A stretch of 64,000 nt of DNA from Bacteroidales bacterium (GCA_017438975.1 JAFRUH010000009.1:124001-188000); one strand, 5' to 3'. Shown: positions 1-8,839, counted from the first letter of the stretch. Numbers and translations are program-made. The notes: generated from the letters alone by a model not told the origin.

Positions 1-1058
1 ATGGACCGGTCGAAGTGCTGGTGACCTATGACGAAGAGACCGGCATGACCGGAGCCAACAAGCTGCGCCCCGGCGTCCTGAAAGGGGACATCCTCATCAA
101 CCTCGATTCCGAGGACGAGGGCGAACTCTGCGTCGGATGCGCCGGCGGACTCGACGCCAAAGCCGATTTCAAATACCGCAAGTACAATACGCCGAAGGGC
201 TACAAAGGTCTCCGCATCAAGGTCAGCGGCCTGCAGGGCGGCCATTCCGGCATGGACATCTCCCTCTACCGCGCCAATGCCAATAAGGTGATGTGCCGCA
301 TCCTCCTTCCACTTCTCGAGAATTTCGGGGCGAAGGTCGTGTCCTTCACCGGCGGTTCCCTGCGGAACGCCATCCCGTTCGAAGCCGTTTGCGAAATCGT
401 ACTTCCGGAAGAGAATGTCAACTCTGTCAAGAAACTGATCGTCAATATCTTCGAGGAGGTCAAGGCGGAATACGTCGAGAGCGATCCTTCCGCTGCGATG
501 GAACTGACAAGCGTTCCGGCCGCCCCGAAGTTCATCCAGGGGAGCGTCATGCTCAATGCGGTCAAGGCGATGATCGCCTGCCCGTCGAACGTAATCCGGA
601 TGAGCCAAAGCATGCCCGGCCTTACGGAAACCTCGATCAATATGGCGATCGTCCGTACCGAGCGCGGTCATATCCGGGTCCATTCCCTGATGCGCAGCGC
701 CATCGATACCGCCAAGGCGGATCTCGCCGAGCGGGTCCGCTGCATCTTCGAACTGGCCGGTGCCGAGATTTCCTTCGCCGGCGGCTACAGCGGCTGGCGC
801 CCGAAACTCGACACTCCGATGAACAAGGTCATGATGGAGCAGTTCGAGAAGGTTTACGGCTATCCGATGAAGGTCATGGCGACCCACGGCGGTCTTGAAT
901 GTGCGATCATGGGCGCGAAGTATCCCAACTGGGAGATGGTCTCGATCGGACCCACCATCCGTTATCCGCACTCTCCGGACGAGCGTCTGAAGATCGATAC
1001 GGTCGGACGGACCTGGGACTATCTCAAGGCCGTTCTCGAGAACGTCCCCGAAAAATAA
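1..1058 (+). CDS. pepD: Cytosolic non-specific dipeptidase (M20 family, PepD-like), C-terminal part
   Basis: The open frame is already open at the left edge (codons from position 3 read G-P-V-E-V-L-V-T-Y), so the true start lies outside the window and about 350 codons are present. The motif YDEETGMTGA carries the acidic catalytic/metal residues of the M20 aminoacyl-histidine dipeptidases, followed by the GGHSGMDI segment of the dimerisation lid and, near the end, THGGLECAIMG, which corresponds to the C-terminal metal-ligand His region of PepD. The family hydrolyses Xaa-His and other dipeptides in the cytoplasm with two metal ions. The stop overlaps the next start in a TAATG arrangement, so the two genes are probably translationally coupled. 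Confidence 0.93.
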   Translation, partial: GPVEVLVTYDEETGMTGANKLRPGVLKGDILINLDSEDEGELCVGCAGGLDAKADFKYRKYNTPKGYKGLRIKVSGLQGGHSGMDISLYRANANKVMCRILLPLLENFGAKVVSFTGGSLRNAIPFEAVCEIVLPEENVNSVKKLIVNIFEEVKAEYVESDPSAAMELTSVPAAPKFIQGSVMLNAVKAMIACPSNVIRMSQSMPGLTETSINMAIVRTERGHIRVHSLMRSAIDTAKADLAERVRCIFELAGAEISFAGGYSGWRPKLDTPMNKVMMEQFEKVYGYPMKVMATHGGLECAIMGAKYPNWEMVSIGPTIRYPHSPDERLKIDTVGRTWDYLKAVLENVPEK

Positions 1059-1933
1059 TGCGTAGGAACCTTATCAGATGGATCTGGGGCATGGCCGTAC
1101 TCGCGGCCATGTCCTTTTCCTGTACCAAGCCGGTCGTCATCGTCCCGCCCGAGGCGGAAGACGAGCAGAGGATCTGGGAGGTAGAAGTCCGTCAGCTGGA
1201 CTCCTCCTGCGACGGGCAGAAGATTTTCGGACAGCTCCATTTCCCGAAGGGAAGAAAGGGGAAGGTGCCCCTTCTGATCTGTTCGCACGGACTCTCCGGG
1301 ACCTATAAGGAATGCCTCGCCTATGCCGATTCCGCCGCGACCCACGGCTACGCCGCCTATGTCTTCGATTTCAGGGGCGGCGGCAGCAAGGCTTCCAAGA
1401 GCGAGGGGGATGTGCTGAATATGTCCATCTTCACGGAGGCGGACGACCTGGAGGCGGTCTGGGCGACCCTGAAACGGGAATCCTTCTATGACGCTTCCCG
1501 GGTCTTCCTCTGCGGAGGCAGCCAGGGAGGACTGGTTTCCGCGCTGGTCGGCGCGCGGCATCCTTCGGAGGTCCGGGGCATGGTCCTGCTTTTCCCGGCG
1601 TTCAACATCCCGGATTATGCGCGTTTGCTGTACAAGGATTACGATTCCGTGCCCGAGAAGGTCAATCTCTTCGGCTTCACTTTCGGGAAGAAGTATGCGG
1701 ACGGCCTGTTGGAATATGACCCCTACAAGGATATGCGTTCGTACCGGAATCCGGTCCTGATCCTGCACGGGACGGCGGATCTCCTGGTCCCGGTCTCCTA
1801 TTCCGAAAAGGCGGCTTCGACCTATCCCGACGCGACGCTGGAGAAGATGAAGGGGCAGCCGCACGGATTTGACAGGGAGGGTGTCGCGTATGCGGCCGGC
1901 CGTGCCCTCGAGTTCCTCCGGGGCGTGAAATAA
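1058..1933 (+). CDS. Alpha/beta hydrolase lipoprotein (acyl esterase/peptidase-like)
   Basis: 291 residues. I chose the ATG overlapping the pepD stop because it opens a lipoprotein signal peptide (RRN, a hydrophobic stretch, then the lipobox-like SFSC with Cys22); the longer open frame upstream only reads through pepD. An alpha/beta-hydrolase core follows: HG near residue 78 (oxyanion region), nucleophile elbow GGSQGG with Ser155, Asp241 in HGTADLLVP and His269 in QPHGF complete a catalytic triad. It resembles the serine aminopeptidase/dienelactone-hydrolase-like group; the substrate cannot be read from sequence. The protein would be anchored in the envelope and is likely co-expressed with pepD, hinting at peptide or ester hydrolysis. 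Confidence 0.85.
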   Translation: MRRNLIRWIWGMAVLAAMSFSCTKPVVIVPPEAEDEQRIWEVEVRQLDSSCDGQKIFGQLHFPKGRKGKVPLLICSHGLSGTYKECLAYADSAATHGYAAYVFDFRGGGSKASKSEGDVLNMSIFTEADDLEAVWATLKRESFYDASRVFLCGGSQGGLVSALVGARHPSEVRGMVLLFPAFNIPDYARLLYKDYDSVPEKVNLFGFTFGKKYADGLLEYDPYKDMRSYRNPVLILHGTADLLVPVSYSEKAASTYPDATLEKMKGQPHGFDREGVAYAAGRALEFLRGVK

Positions 1934-1945
1934 TGCCGGAAAGCG

Positions 1946-1976
1946 TTTGTTTTTCCGAAAATAATCCCTATCTTTG
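1946..1976 (+). promoter_or_regulatory. Promoter of the rpsF-rpsR-rplI operon
   Basis: A TTTG box (1946-1949), exactly 19 bases, then TATCTTTG (1969-1976) matches the Bacteroidetes primary-sigma consensus TTTG-N19-TAnnTTTG. Transcription would start near 1978-1982, about 65 bases upstream of the rpsF ATG. Confidence 0.85.
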
Positions 1977-1977
1977 C

Positions 1978-2011
1978 AGTCCTTTTCGGGCAAATGCGCC
2001 TCGAAAGGACT
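1978..2011 (+). promoter_or_regulatory. Hairpin at the 5' end of the ribosomal-operon mRNA
   Basis: The arms AGTCCTTT and AAAGGACT pair perfectly (8 bp), and the apical part has further G/C pairs around TCGGGC and GCCTCG. The hairpin lies almost at the predicted transcription start. Leader RNAs that bind the S6:S18 complex and repress rpsF are known in many bacteria, so autoregulation is possible, but I could not confirm the conserved motif by eye. Confidence 0.45.
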
Positions 2012-2044
2012 GTAAAAATTTAATAAACAATTAATTACAAACCA

Positions 2045-2416
2045 ATGGTACAGAAGTACGAGACCGTTTTCATTGCAACTCCCGTTTTGTCTGAAGCCCA
2101 GATGAAGGAAGCGGTTGCCAAGTACACCCAGCTGATCCAGGACAATGGCGGCGAAGTCGTGTACGAAGAGGATTGGGGCCTGCGCCAGCTCGCTTATCCG
2201 ATCCAGCACAAGACCACAGGTTTCTATTACCTGATCGAATTCAATTCCGATCCCCAGTTCGTTGCGACGCTGGAGACCCAGTATCACCGTGACGAGCGGA
2301 TCATCCGTTACCTCACAGTCGCCCTCGACAAGAACGCAGCGGCTTACGCTGAGAAGAGAAGGGCCAACAAGGCAGCCAAGGCAGCCCCTGCAGAACCGGC
2401 CGCCGAGACAGAGTAA
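2045..2416 (+). CDS. rpsF: 30S ribosomal protein S6
   Basis: 123 residues, normal for S6. It begins YETVFIATP and contains [25 protein letters not shown], the conserved S6 beta-sheet core, followed by the [15 protein letters not shown] segment and an Ala/Lys-rich tail. S6 sits on the platform of the small subunit and binds 16S rRNA together with S18. It is the first gene of rpsF-rpsR-rplI, the standard order, behind a strong consensus promoter and a leader hairpin. Confidence 0.97.
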   Translation: MVQKYETVFIATPVLSEAQMKEAVAKYTQLIQDNGGEVVYEEDWGLRQLAYPIQHKTTGFYYLIEFNSDPQFVATLETQYHRDERIIRYLTVALDKNAAAYAEKRRANKAAKAAPAEPAAETE

Positions 2417-2434
2417 TCTATAGGAGGAATCATT

Positions 2435-2701
2435 ATGGCAAACGAAAACGAAATCCGCTATCTTAATCCCCCGACCGTCGAGGTGAGAAAGAAGAAATAC
2501 TGCCGCTTCAAGAAAGCCGGTATCAAGTATGTCGATTACAAGGATCCCGAGTTCCTCAAGAAGTTCCTCAACGAGCAGGGTAAGATCCTCCCGCGCCGCA
2601 TCACCGGAACCTCCCTCAAATTCCAGAGGAAAGTTTCCCAGGCGATCAAGAGGGCCCGCACCCTTGCGCTCCTTCCCTATGTTACTGACCTTCTTAAATA
2701 A
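2435..2701 (+). CDS. rpsR: 30S ribosomal protein S18
   Basis: 88 residues. The segments [24 protein letters not shown] and [21 protein letters not shown] are diagnostic for S18, which binds 16S rRNA as a heterodimer with S6. It follows rpsF after 18 bases with a good ribosome-binding site (AGGAGG, 2422-2427), unusual for this genome, where Shine-Dalgarno sequences are mostly weak. Confidence 0.97.
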   Translation: MANENEIRYLNPPTVEVRKKKYCRFKKAGIKYVDYKDPEFLKKFLNEQGKILPRRITGTSLKFQRKVSQAIKRARTLALLPYVTDLLK

Positions 2702-2709
2702 TCTGCCTT

Positions 2710-3156
2710 ATGGAAATTTTGCTCAAGAAAGATGTAGCCAATCTCGGTTATGCAGATGAGATCGTAAATGTCAAGACAGGTTACGCACTCAACTATCTCG
2801 TTCCCAAGGGCTTCGCGACCGTAGCGACCCCTTCCGTCAAGAAGATGCACGAGGAGACCCTCCGCCAGAGGGCTCACAAGGAGGCCAAGTTCGTCGCCGA
2901 TGCCGAAGCGATTGCCGCCCAGCTCGCCGCCCAGACCGTCAAGGTCGCCGTCAAGGTCAGCGAATCCGGCAAGATCTACGGTTCCGTAACGACCGCCCAG
3001 CTCGCCGACGCTCTTGCGCAGGTGGGAATCAACATTGACAAGAAGGATATCACCATCACCTCCACCGAGGTCAAGGAACCCGGTACCTACGAGGCTTGCG
3101 CCAAGCTTTACAAGGCGATCAAGGGTGCCTTCAACTTCGAAGTCGTAGCTGAATAA
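2710..3156 (+). CDS. rplI: 50S ribosomal protein L9
   Basis: 148 residues, the usual length. The N-terminal domain reads EILLKKDVANLGYADEIVNVK then GYALNYLVPKGFA, the L9 rRNA-binding signature; a long connecting helix rich in Glu/Lys/Ala follows and a C-terminal domain with GKIYGSVTTAQLADAL. L9 binds 23S rRNA at the base of the L1 stalk. It ends the operon, with an intrinsic terminator 25 bases downstream. Confidence 0.97.
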   Translation: MEILLKKDVANLGYADEIVNVKTGYALNYLVPKGFATVATPSVKKMHEETLRQRAHKEAKFVADAEAIAAQLAAQTVKVAVKVSESGKIYGSVTTAQLADALAQVGINIDKKDITITSTEVKEPGTYEACAKLYKAIKGAFNFEVVAE

Positions 3157-3180
3157 TTTCTATCCTGAAATACCTATCCG

Positions 3181-3210
3181 AAAGCCGCTCCTTTTTAGGG
3201 CGGCTTTCTT
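3181..3210 (+). terminator. Intrinsic terminator of the ribosomal operon
   Basis: AAAGCCGC (3181-3188) pairs perfectly with GCGGCTTT (3200-3207) across an 11-base loop, followed by a short T-rich stretch. Between here and 3375 I see no gene or recognisable signal. Confidence 0.75.
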
Positions 3211-3375
3211 ATGCCCTGTTCTTCAGTCGGCAGACTTCGGGATATCCCCGGCTACCTGAGGACGCATAATCATGAATGGGAAGAAATATGAGGTGCCAAG
3301 ATCCGGTTTTCTCACGTTAAGGATTCGGAGATCTGCGAGAAATGTTGAGGGATTTTAAAATTTTTCACAAAATAA

Positions 3376-3406
3376 TTTGGAAACAAGATTTTTTATGCAT
3401 ACCTTG
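3376..3406 (+). promoter_or_regulatory. Possible promoter of the SusC/SusD operon
   Basis: TTTG (3376-3379), 20 bases, then TACCTTG (3400-3406) is a near-consensus Bacteroidetes promoter with one T missing from the -7 element, which would fit an operon needing activation. It would give a leader of about 200 bases. Confidence 0.4.
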
Positions 3407-3409
3407 CGG

Positions 3410-3607
3410 GCAGTTAGCAGTTTATGTGTATTTTCCTCGCATATAAGCAGATAAAGTCCAAGCAACTGCGTCTCTTTGTTTTCTGACAATGAGACGCGAC
3501 TGATGTGTCGCTGGCAGGGATTGCCCCGGCACAACGCTCTCCGGTAGCGATAGTCCAGCCTTTCCGGGCCCCACAAATCCAAGTTTAATTTTTTAAACCT
3601 TACAATC
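3410..3607 (+). other. Long structured leader upstream of susC-like gene
   Basis: No credible gene lies in this 200-base stretch. It holds a perfect 7-bp stem formed by GCGTCTC (about 3468-3474) and GAGACGC (about 3490-3496), and a second possible stem in which CCCCGG near 3530 pairs with CCGGG near 3568. The minus-strand open frame across it has no family features and is probably chance. The stretch could be an untranslated regulatory leader or encode a small RNA; neither can be shown here. Confidence 0.35.
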
Positions 3608-6600
3608 ATGTTCAGAAGGTTGGCACTTTGTCTGTCAACACTCTTGCTCGGAGTGTTGTGCCCGGCCCAGACCGGGATTCGGGGAACGGTTCTCGCGGAA
3701 AGCGACCGTCAGCCCCTTGCCGGAGCGGCAGTAATCGTTGAAGGAACGCGGATCGGCGTCCAGACGGATCCCGAAGGCCGTTTTTCCATAGCTCATGTTC
3801 CCGAAGGAGCCCGTTTCCTGGAGGTTAGTTTCCTCGGTATGCAGACGCAAAGGGTTCCCATCAGCGGGAATCAGATGACCATCGTCCTGCGCGATGCGGG
3901 AACCGGTCTCGATGAGGTATTCGTTGTCGCTTATGGTACCGCCCGGAAAAGCAGTTATTCCGGAAGCGCCTCGGTTGTAGGCGGTGACGCGATCCGAGAT
4001 ATCCCGGGATCCGGATTCGAAAATGCTCTCGCCGGCCGTGTCGCCGGCATGCAGGTGACGACGTCTTCCGGCCAGGCCGGTTCCGTCCCCGAAATCCGGA
4101 TCCGGGGTATCGGCTCCATGAACGCCTCCAATGAACCCCTCTACGTGATCGACGGGGTCCCGGTGAGCAGCGGCGACGCAGGCCAGATGAGCTCCTATAC
4201 CTATTCGACCAGTAACCTGCTCAGCACCCTCAATCCGGAGGACATCGAGTCCATCTCCGTCCTCAAGGATGCCGCGGCATCCTCCCTGTACGGATCCAGG
4301 GCTGCCAACGGCGTCGTGATTATTACGACCCGCACCGGCAAGGAAGGCCGTCCCGTCGTCCGCTTCAAAGCCTCGGTCGGCTTCACTCCCTCCTGGGCGA
4401 CAGGCAATTATGAGGCCGCTTCCGTCCAGGAGCAGGTCGACATGCTCTATACCGTTTTCCACGATTATGCGATGACGGGCCAGGGCAAGAGCGAGGCCGC
4501 GGCCAGCGATGCGGCTATTTCCCGGCTGAACAGCAAATTCAACCGGCACGGATATACGTTCAAGGCCCGGAGCACGGACGCCTATGCCCATATCGATATC
4601 CTGGAGTATGACGGATCCGGCCGCGAAGGACGGTACTTTGACTGGAACGACGCCTATTTCCGCACCGCTGTCTATCAATCCTATGACCTTTCTGTCAGCG
4701 GCGCCTCGAACGGGACTTCCTATTTCGCATCCTTCTCCTATACGGATGACCAGGGCCGTCTCCGGGTCAATTCTTTCAACCGCTATTCCGGCAGGGTCAA
4801 CCTGAACCAGCGGGTGGGCCGCTGGTTTGAACTCGGAACCAACGTCTCCATCGGCCGGACCGGGAAGAGCGGTTACAACGATACCCGGAATACCGGATCC
4901 AACAGTTTCATGCAGACCCGGAACCTGCTCTGGGGACTCTACTGGCCGACGGATTACAAGACCGGAGATCCCTGGACGGCCCGCTACGGCAGCTATGCCC
5001 AGAACGGAGTCTATTACGACACCCAGTGGAGCAACGACGCCACCACGACCGACGCCTCGATCACCGAAACCGCCGTCGTCCATTTCTTCCCGGGCCTCGA
5101 CCTCAAATCGGTCCTTTCCTATGACCATACCTCCGTCCTGGAGAGTCTCTATTACAGCGCGGACCATTTCAACGCCGCGTCCGTCGGAGGCCGCATCCAC
5201 GAGATGCGGACTGTCTCCGAGACCCTTGTCTCCTCGACGACCCTGAACTTCGACCGGACCTTCGGGCTCAACCATGTCGGGTTCATGGCCGGTTTCGAAG
5301 CGGAAAAAGCCCTGACGGATTTCACCCGGACGACCGGCGAGAATCTCCCGACGAGTGCTCTCCACACGGTCGCGACGGCCGGAACGATCTCCGGAAACGG
5401 TTATCGTTGGGGCCATTCCATGGTCTCTTTCCTCGCCAAGGCGGATTATGACTGGGACGGCCGCTACTATCTCTCCGCTTCCTGGCGGCGGGACGGTTCG
5501 TCCAAGCTCAGCCCTGAAACCCGCTGGGGCAATTTCTGGTCGGTCTCCGGCGCCTGGAACCTGACCCGCGAGCCTTTCCTGCAAAATGTGAACGGCCTCG
5601 ATCTTCTGCGTCTTCGCGCCTCCTACGGCATCAACGGTACCCTTCCGACCGACAATTACGGATATATGAACCTGATGTCCTACCGGAGCGCCTACATGGG
5701 CAATCCGGGCGGAACGGTCATCACTCCGGTCAACGATTCCCTGACCTGGGAAACCAATGCTACAGTCAACGGCGGCCTCGATTTCACCCTCTGGAACGGC
5801 CGTCTCGGAGGAACGGTCGAGTACTTCTCCCGGAATTCCGAGAACCTGCTTCAGGATGTCCCGATTTCGATGGTCACCGGTTTCTCCTCGTCCCTGATGA
5901 ATGTCGGCATGATCAACAACAGGGGATGGGAGATTGAACTGCACGGAGATCTCGTCCGGACCCGCGGGCTTGTCTGGTCTGCTTCCGCGAATGTCGCCCT
6001 GCTGCGTTCCCGTGTACTCAGTCTCTCGGAAGGGAAGGATATCATCTGGTATGACCCGACGGGAAGTGACGACCGGGCGCAGTTCCTCTACCGGGAAGGC
6101 GGCTCCACCCTTGATTTCTACGGGTATGACTGGGCCGGCGTCAATCCGGAGAACGGAAAGAGCGTCTATTATACCAACAACGACAATGAGGACTTCGTTT
6201 TCAATGGCAGGAGCGCGACCTATGACTACCGGAAGGCGGACTATACCGTGATCGGGAGCGCCATTCCGAGGGCTTCCGGCGGTTTCTCGACACGGCTTAG
6301 CGTCAGCGGCTTCGACATCGGCGCCGACTTCCTCTACAAGATAGGCGGCAGTCTCTATGATGGGGCGTACAAGGATGTGGCCGATGACGGCTACTACTGG
6401 GAGCGTATCCGTGCAAGGAGCTACTATCAGGAAATGTGGACTCCGACCCGCCGTGACGGTACTCAGCCGGCTCTCTCCGGGATGGATCTCGAAGATTCCA
6501 TGCAGTATACCTCAAGGCACCTGCACAACGCCTCTTTCCTCCGTCTGAAAACGCTATCGGCGGGTTACACCCTTCCGGCGACTCTGACCCGCAGGGCATT

Positions 6601-6754
6601 CATCAGCCGGGCCCGCATTTTCGGAAACATCTCCAATCTCCTGACTTTCTCCTGCTATAAGGAAGCGGATCCCGAGGTGAACGTCTACGGCACGCGCGGG
6701 TGGGAAACCCCGCTTGGAAAAACCTATGTCATCGGTGTCGAACTGCAATTTTAA
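3608..6754 (+). CDS. SusC/RagA-family TonB-dependent outer-membrane receptor
   Basis: 1048 residues. A signal peptide (residues 1-20, ending CPAQ) is followed by a carboxypeptidase-regulatory-like beta-sandwich (about 22-100: GIRGTVLAESDRQPLAGA, EGRFSI). Then comes the plug domain (about 115-240) with the family hallmarks IRIRGIGS, PLYVIDGVPV and LKDAAASSLYGSRAANGVVIITT, and a large beta-barrel ending in the aromatic VIGVELQF. There is no extra N-terminal signalling domain for a FecR-type sensor. It would import an oligosaccharide or peptide, energised by TonB, with the adjacent SusD-like lipoprotein as lid. No glycoside hydrolase or regulator lies beside the pair, so the substrate is unknown. 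Confidence 0.95.
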   Translation: MFRRLALCLSTLLLGVLCPAQTGIRGTVLAESDRQPLAGAAVIVEGTRIGVQTDPEGRFSIAHVPEGARFLEVSFLGMQTQRVPISGNQMTIVLRDAGTGLDEVFVVAYGTARKSSYSGSASVVGGDAIRDIPGSGFENALAGRVAGMQVTTSSGQAGSVPEIRIRGIGSMNASNEPLYVIDGVPVSSGDAGQMSSYTYSTSNLLSTLNPEDIESISVLKDAAASSLYGSRAANGVVIITTRTGKEGRPVVRFKASVGFTPSWATGNYEAASVQEQVDMLYTVFHDYAMTGQGKSEAAASDAAISRLNSKFNRHGYTFKARSTDAYAHIDILEYDGSGREGRYFDWNDAYFRTAVYQSYDLSVSGASNGTSYFASFSYTDDQGRLRVNSFNRYSGRVNLNQRVGRWFELGTNVSIGRTGKSGYNDTRNTGSNSFMQTRNLLWGLYWPTDYKTGDPWTARYGSYAQNGVYYDTQWSNDATTTDASITETAVVHFFPGLDLKSVLSYDHTSVLESLYYSADHFNAASVGGRIHEMRTVSETLVSSTTLNFDRTFGLNHVGFMAGFEAEKALTDFTRTTGENLPTSALHTVATAGTISGNGYRWGHSMVSFLAKADYDWDGRYYLSASWRRDGSSKLSPETRWGNFWSVSGAWNLTREPFLQNVNGLDLLRLRASYGINGTLPTDNYGYMNLMSYRSAYMGNPGGTVITPVNDSLTWETNATVNGGLDFTLWNGRLGGTVEYFSRNSENLLQDVPISMVTGFSSSLMNVGMINNRGWEIELHGDLVRTRGLVWSASANVALLRSRVLSLSEGKDIIWYDPTGSDDRAQFLYREGGSTLDFYGYDWAGVNPENGKSVYYTNNDNEDFVFNGRSATYDYRKADYTVIGSAIPRASGGFSTRLSVSGFDIGADFLYKIGGSLYDGAYKDVADDGYYWERIRARSYYQEMWTPTRRDGTQPALSGMDLEDSMQYTSRHLHNASFLRLKTLSAGYTLPATLTRRAFISRARIFGNISNLLTFSCYKEADPEVNVYGTRGWETPLGKTYVIGVELQF

Positions 6755-6767
6755 AACTTGAAAAGCC

Positions 6768-8234
6768 ATGAAAAGAATCATCATACTGATCGGAATCCTT
6801 CTCGCAAGCGTCTCGTGCGAGTCTTTCCTCGACATGCAGCCGACGAGTTCGGCCAATGCCTCCCAGGCGATCCAGACCACGGCCGACGCCGGTGTCGCCC
6901 TGAACGGGATCATGCGCTCGCTGACCTCGTCCAGCCTCTATGGACGGAACCTTCTCCTCTACGCCGATGCGAAAGGCGGGGACCTGACGATCTTTTCCGC
7001 CGGCCGCGGCCTCGACGGACTCTATTCCTTCAATCATTCCGCGACCTCGAACTCCTATTCAGGATACTGGTCATCAGGCTTTTACGTCCTGATACAGGTC
7101 AATAACCTGATCGGGAACATCGAGCGCCTGGAAGAAGCGGGCGGAACGGGCTTCGACTATTATATGGGTGCGGCGTTGACTCTCCGGGCCATGCTGGCGT
7201 TCGACCTGGTCCGTCTGTATGGAGCGCCCTATACCCAGAATCCCTCCGCTTACGGCATTCCGGAGGCAGCGGTCATCCATTCCGCCGGCAGCGAACCCGG
7301 CCGTCTGACCGTGGCGGAGAATTACCGCCAGATCGTTTCGGACCTCGAGAGCGGGGCGGAGCGCCTTTCTGCCGACAAATCCCATCGGAACGGGAATGTC
7401 GGGTATTATGCCAACAGGGCACTTCAGGCGCGGGTACGGCTCTTCATGCGGGATTATGCCGGTGCGCTGGCCGCGTCCGAAGAAGTCATCGGACAGGGAG
7501 GATATACTCTGTATGAACCGGAAAACTGGGCGGCATCCTGGGCGAAACAGTACGGGAGCGAGTCCATCCTGGAACTCGGTGTCGATACGGAAGCGGATCT
7601 GACGACCGCATCCCTGGGGTTCTATTATATCCGGTACCACCAGTTCTCCAACGCCCAGGGCTGGTTCCTGGCAAGCGATTATTTCCTGTCCAGGCTGGGG
7701 GAGGACCCTTCGGACGTGCGCTGGGGCGTAATGGACAGTGACGAATCCGTGGAGAAGAGCGGAGTTGAAAGAAAGGGTGCCTGCTACAAATATGTCGGTG
7801 GACTTGCCGCTGCCGGTGACGGGAAAGAGACCCGTACGGCGGTGAATATCAAATTGATCCGTCTCTCCGAGATGTATCTCGTCTCCGCGGAGGCTGCCCT
7901 GCATGCCTCTACACCGGACCGTACGCTTGCCGCCTCCCGGCTGAATGCCATCCGGCGGCGCTCGCCGAATCTTCCCCCGGTCGAGGCCGGATCCGTCAGC
8001 GACGCCCTGATCCTCAGCGAGCGGAGCAAGGAACTGTTCGGGGAAGGACACCGTTTCTTCGACCGCATCCGGGCAGGGGAAAGGATCGAATTCAACGATG
8101 ATTTCCAGGATGTCCCCGTCAGCGGACGCAGCAAGGTCATCGCTCCGGATTTCCAGCGGATCATCCTTCCGATTCCGCAGGATGAAATCAACGCCAACCG
8201 GACGATCGCCTCGCAGCAGAATCCCGGGTATTGA
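6768..8234 (+). CDS. SusD/RagB-family nutrient-binding outer-membrane lipoprotein
   Basis: 488 residues with a lipoprotein signal peptide (lipobox SVSC, Cys18) directly followed by ESFLDMQPTSS, the typical SusD opening. The TPR-like helical part includes MGAALTLRAMLAFDLVRLYGAPYT, the classic RagB motif, and a C-terminal part with LSERSKELFGEGHRFFDRIRAG and a final PIPQDEINAN-x-x-IASQQNPGY, the family end signature. It caps the SusC-like barrel encoded 13 bases upstream and captures ligand at the cell surface. A terminator follows about 45 bases downstream. Confidence 0.95.
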   Translation: MKRIIILIGILLASVSCESFLDMQPTSSANASQAIQTTADAGVALNGIMRSLTSSSLYGRNLLLYADAKGGDLTIFSAGRGLDGLYSFNHSATSNSYSGYWSSGFYVLIQVNNLIGNIERLEEAGGTGFDYYMGAALTLRAMLAFDLVRLYGAPYTQNPSAYGIPEAAVIHSAGSEPGRLTVAENYRQIVSDLESGAERLSADKSHRNGNVGYYANRALQARVRLFMRDYAGALAASEEVIGQGGYTLYEPENWAASWAKQYGSESILELGVDTEADLTTASLGFYYIRYHQFSNAQGWFLASDYFLSRLGEDPSDVRWGVMDSDESVEKSGVERKGACYKYVGGLAAAGDGKETRTAVNIKLIRLSEMYLVSAEAALHASTPDRTLAASRLNAIRRRSPNLPPVEAGSVSDALILSERSKELFGEGHRFFDRIRAGERIEFNDDFQDVPVSGRSKVIAPDFQRIILPIPQDEINANRTIASQQNPGY

Positions 8235-8276
8235 TAGGGGAACGCCCCTCAGTGGATGAGCGGAGCGTATCTCCAC

Positions 8277-8311
8277 AAAAAAAAGCAGGCCTTCAGGACC
8301 TGCTTTTTTTT
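8277..8311. terminator. Bidirectional terminator between the susD-like gene and tmRNA
   Basis: A run of A, the GCAGG...CCTGC stem and a run of T form a symmetrical hairpin with U-tracts on both strands. It can end the susCD transcript on the plus strand and the tmRNA transcript on the minus strand. Confidence 0.85.
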
Positions 8312-8312
8312 G

Positions 8313-8707
8313 TGGAGATGGGCGGACTCGAACCGCCGTCCAAACGTCGCACCAGGCGGCTTTCTACATGCTTATTCTTCCTTTGGTTGTCGGGAAGGGG
8401 CTGCCGGAAGACGGGCCACCGAGTCCTTAGTCCCTGAATCTTAGCCGGTTTTAGAGACATCCGCCGGAGCATCCCGCTTGAATGATACCCCTGGGCCGGA
8501 ACAGAGCGGGCTTAAAGTCCGAGGGATACTCGTCGGCGCTGCAGCCTAGGCAGCGCGGATTAAGCTTATCGGCTTGGCCAGATTAAGCAGCGAGTGCGTA
8601 ATTGTTGTTGCCAACTAGTTTTTCGGAATCTGAGATTTACGGGCAAGGTCCCTACGCCCGGCATGCTTACCGTCCGACATCGGCGCTGTCAAAACCAAAA
8701 CATCCCC
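8313..8707 (-). ncRNA. ssrA: Transfer-messenger RNA (tmRNA)
   Basis: About 395 nt. On the minus strand it starts GGGGATG and ends CATCTCCA, giving a 7-bp acceptor stem with one G-U pair, and its 3' end has the tRNA-like T-arm GGTTCGAGTCC with an encoded CCA end. The resume frame after AACTAGTT reads GGC AAC AAC AAT TAC GCA CTC GCT GCT TAA, a tag GNNNYALAA that closely matches the GENNYALAA-type tags of Bacteroidales. It rescues ribosomes stalled on broken mRNAs with SmpB, whose gene is not in the window. Short plus-strand open frames over this stretch are spurious. Confidence 0.96.
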
Positions 8708-8718
8708 ATTGTCAGACG

Positions 8719-8741
8719 AAAAAAGCGACTGAATCAGCCGC
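8719..8741 (-). terminator. Terminator-like hairpin between tRNA-Glu and tmRNA
   Basis: On the minus strand GCGGCTG pairs with CAGTCGC (one G-U) over a three-base loop and is followed by six T. It stands 12 bases before the tmRNA 5' end, and no separate tmRNA promoter is visible between them, so it may be leaky or act as a processing site. Confidence 0.6.
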
Positions 8742-8746
8742 TCTTG

Positions 8747-8818
8747 TACTGGGTAGGAGAATCGAACTCCTATTGCGAGATTGAGAATCTCGAGTACTAA
8801 CCGTTATACGAACCCAGC
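8747..8818 (-). tRNA. tRNA-Glu (anticodon CTC)
   Basis: 72 nt. The acceptor GCTGGGT pairs with ACCCAGT (first pair G-U) and the discriminator is A. The anticodon arm is CGAGA-TTCTCAA-TCTCG, giving anticodon CTC, and the T-arm is AGGAG-TTCGATT-CTCCT. CCA is not encoded. It decodes GAG, a common codon in this GC-rich genome. It appears to share a promoter with tmRNA. Confidence 0.95.
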
Positions 8819-8839
8819 AAGTATCCCGATTTGGGACTA

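Noticed and set aside
3355-3609. 84-codon minus-strand frame in the susC leader
   Set aside because: No ribosome-binding site, signal peptide or family feature; better read as untranslated leader.
3635-5944. 769-codon minus-strand frame inside the SusC-like gene
   Set aside because: Antisense shadow of a clear TonB-dependent receptor; composition biased, no motifs.
8231-8444. Two short plus-strand frames downstream of the SusD-like gene
   Set aside because: They overlap the terminator and the tmRNA gene and are translations of that RNA.
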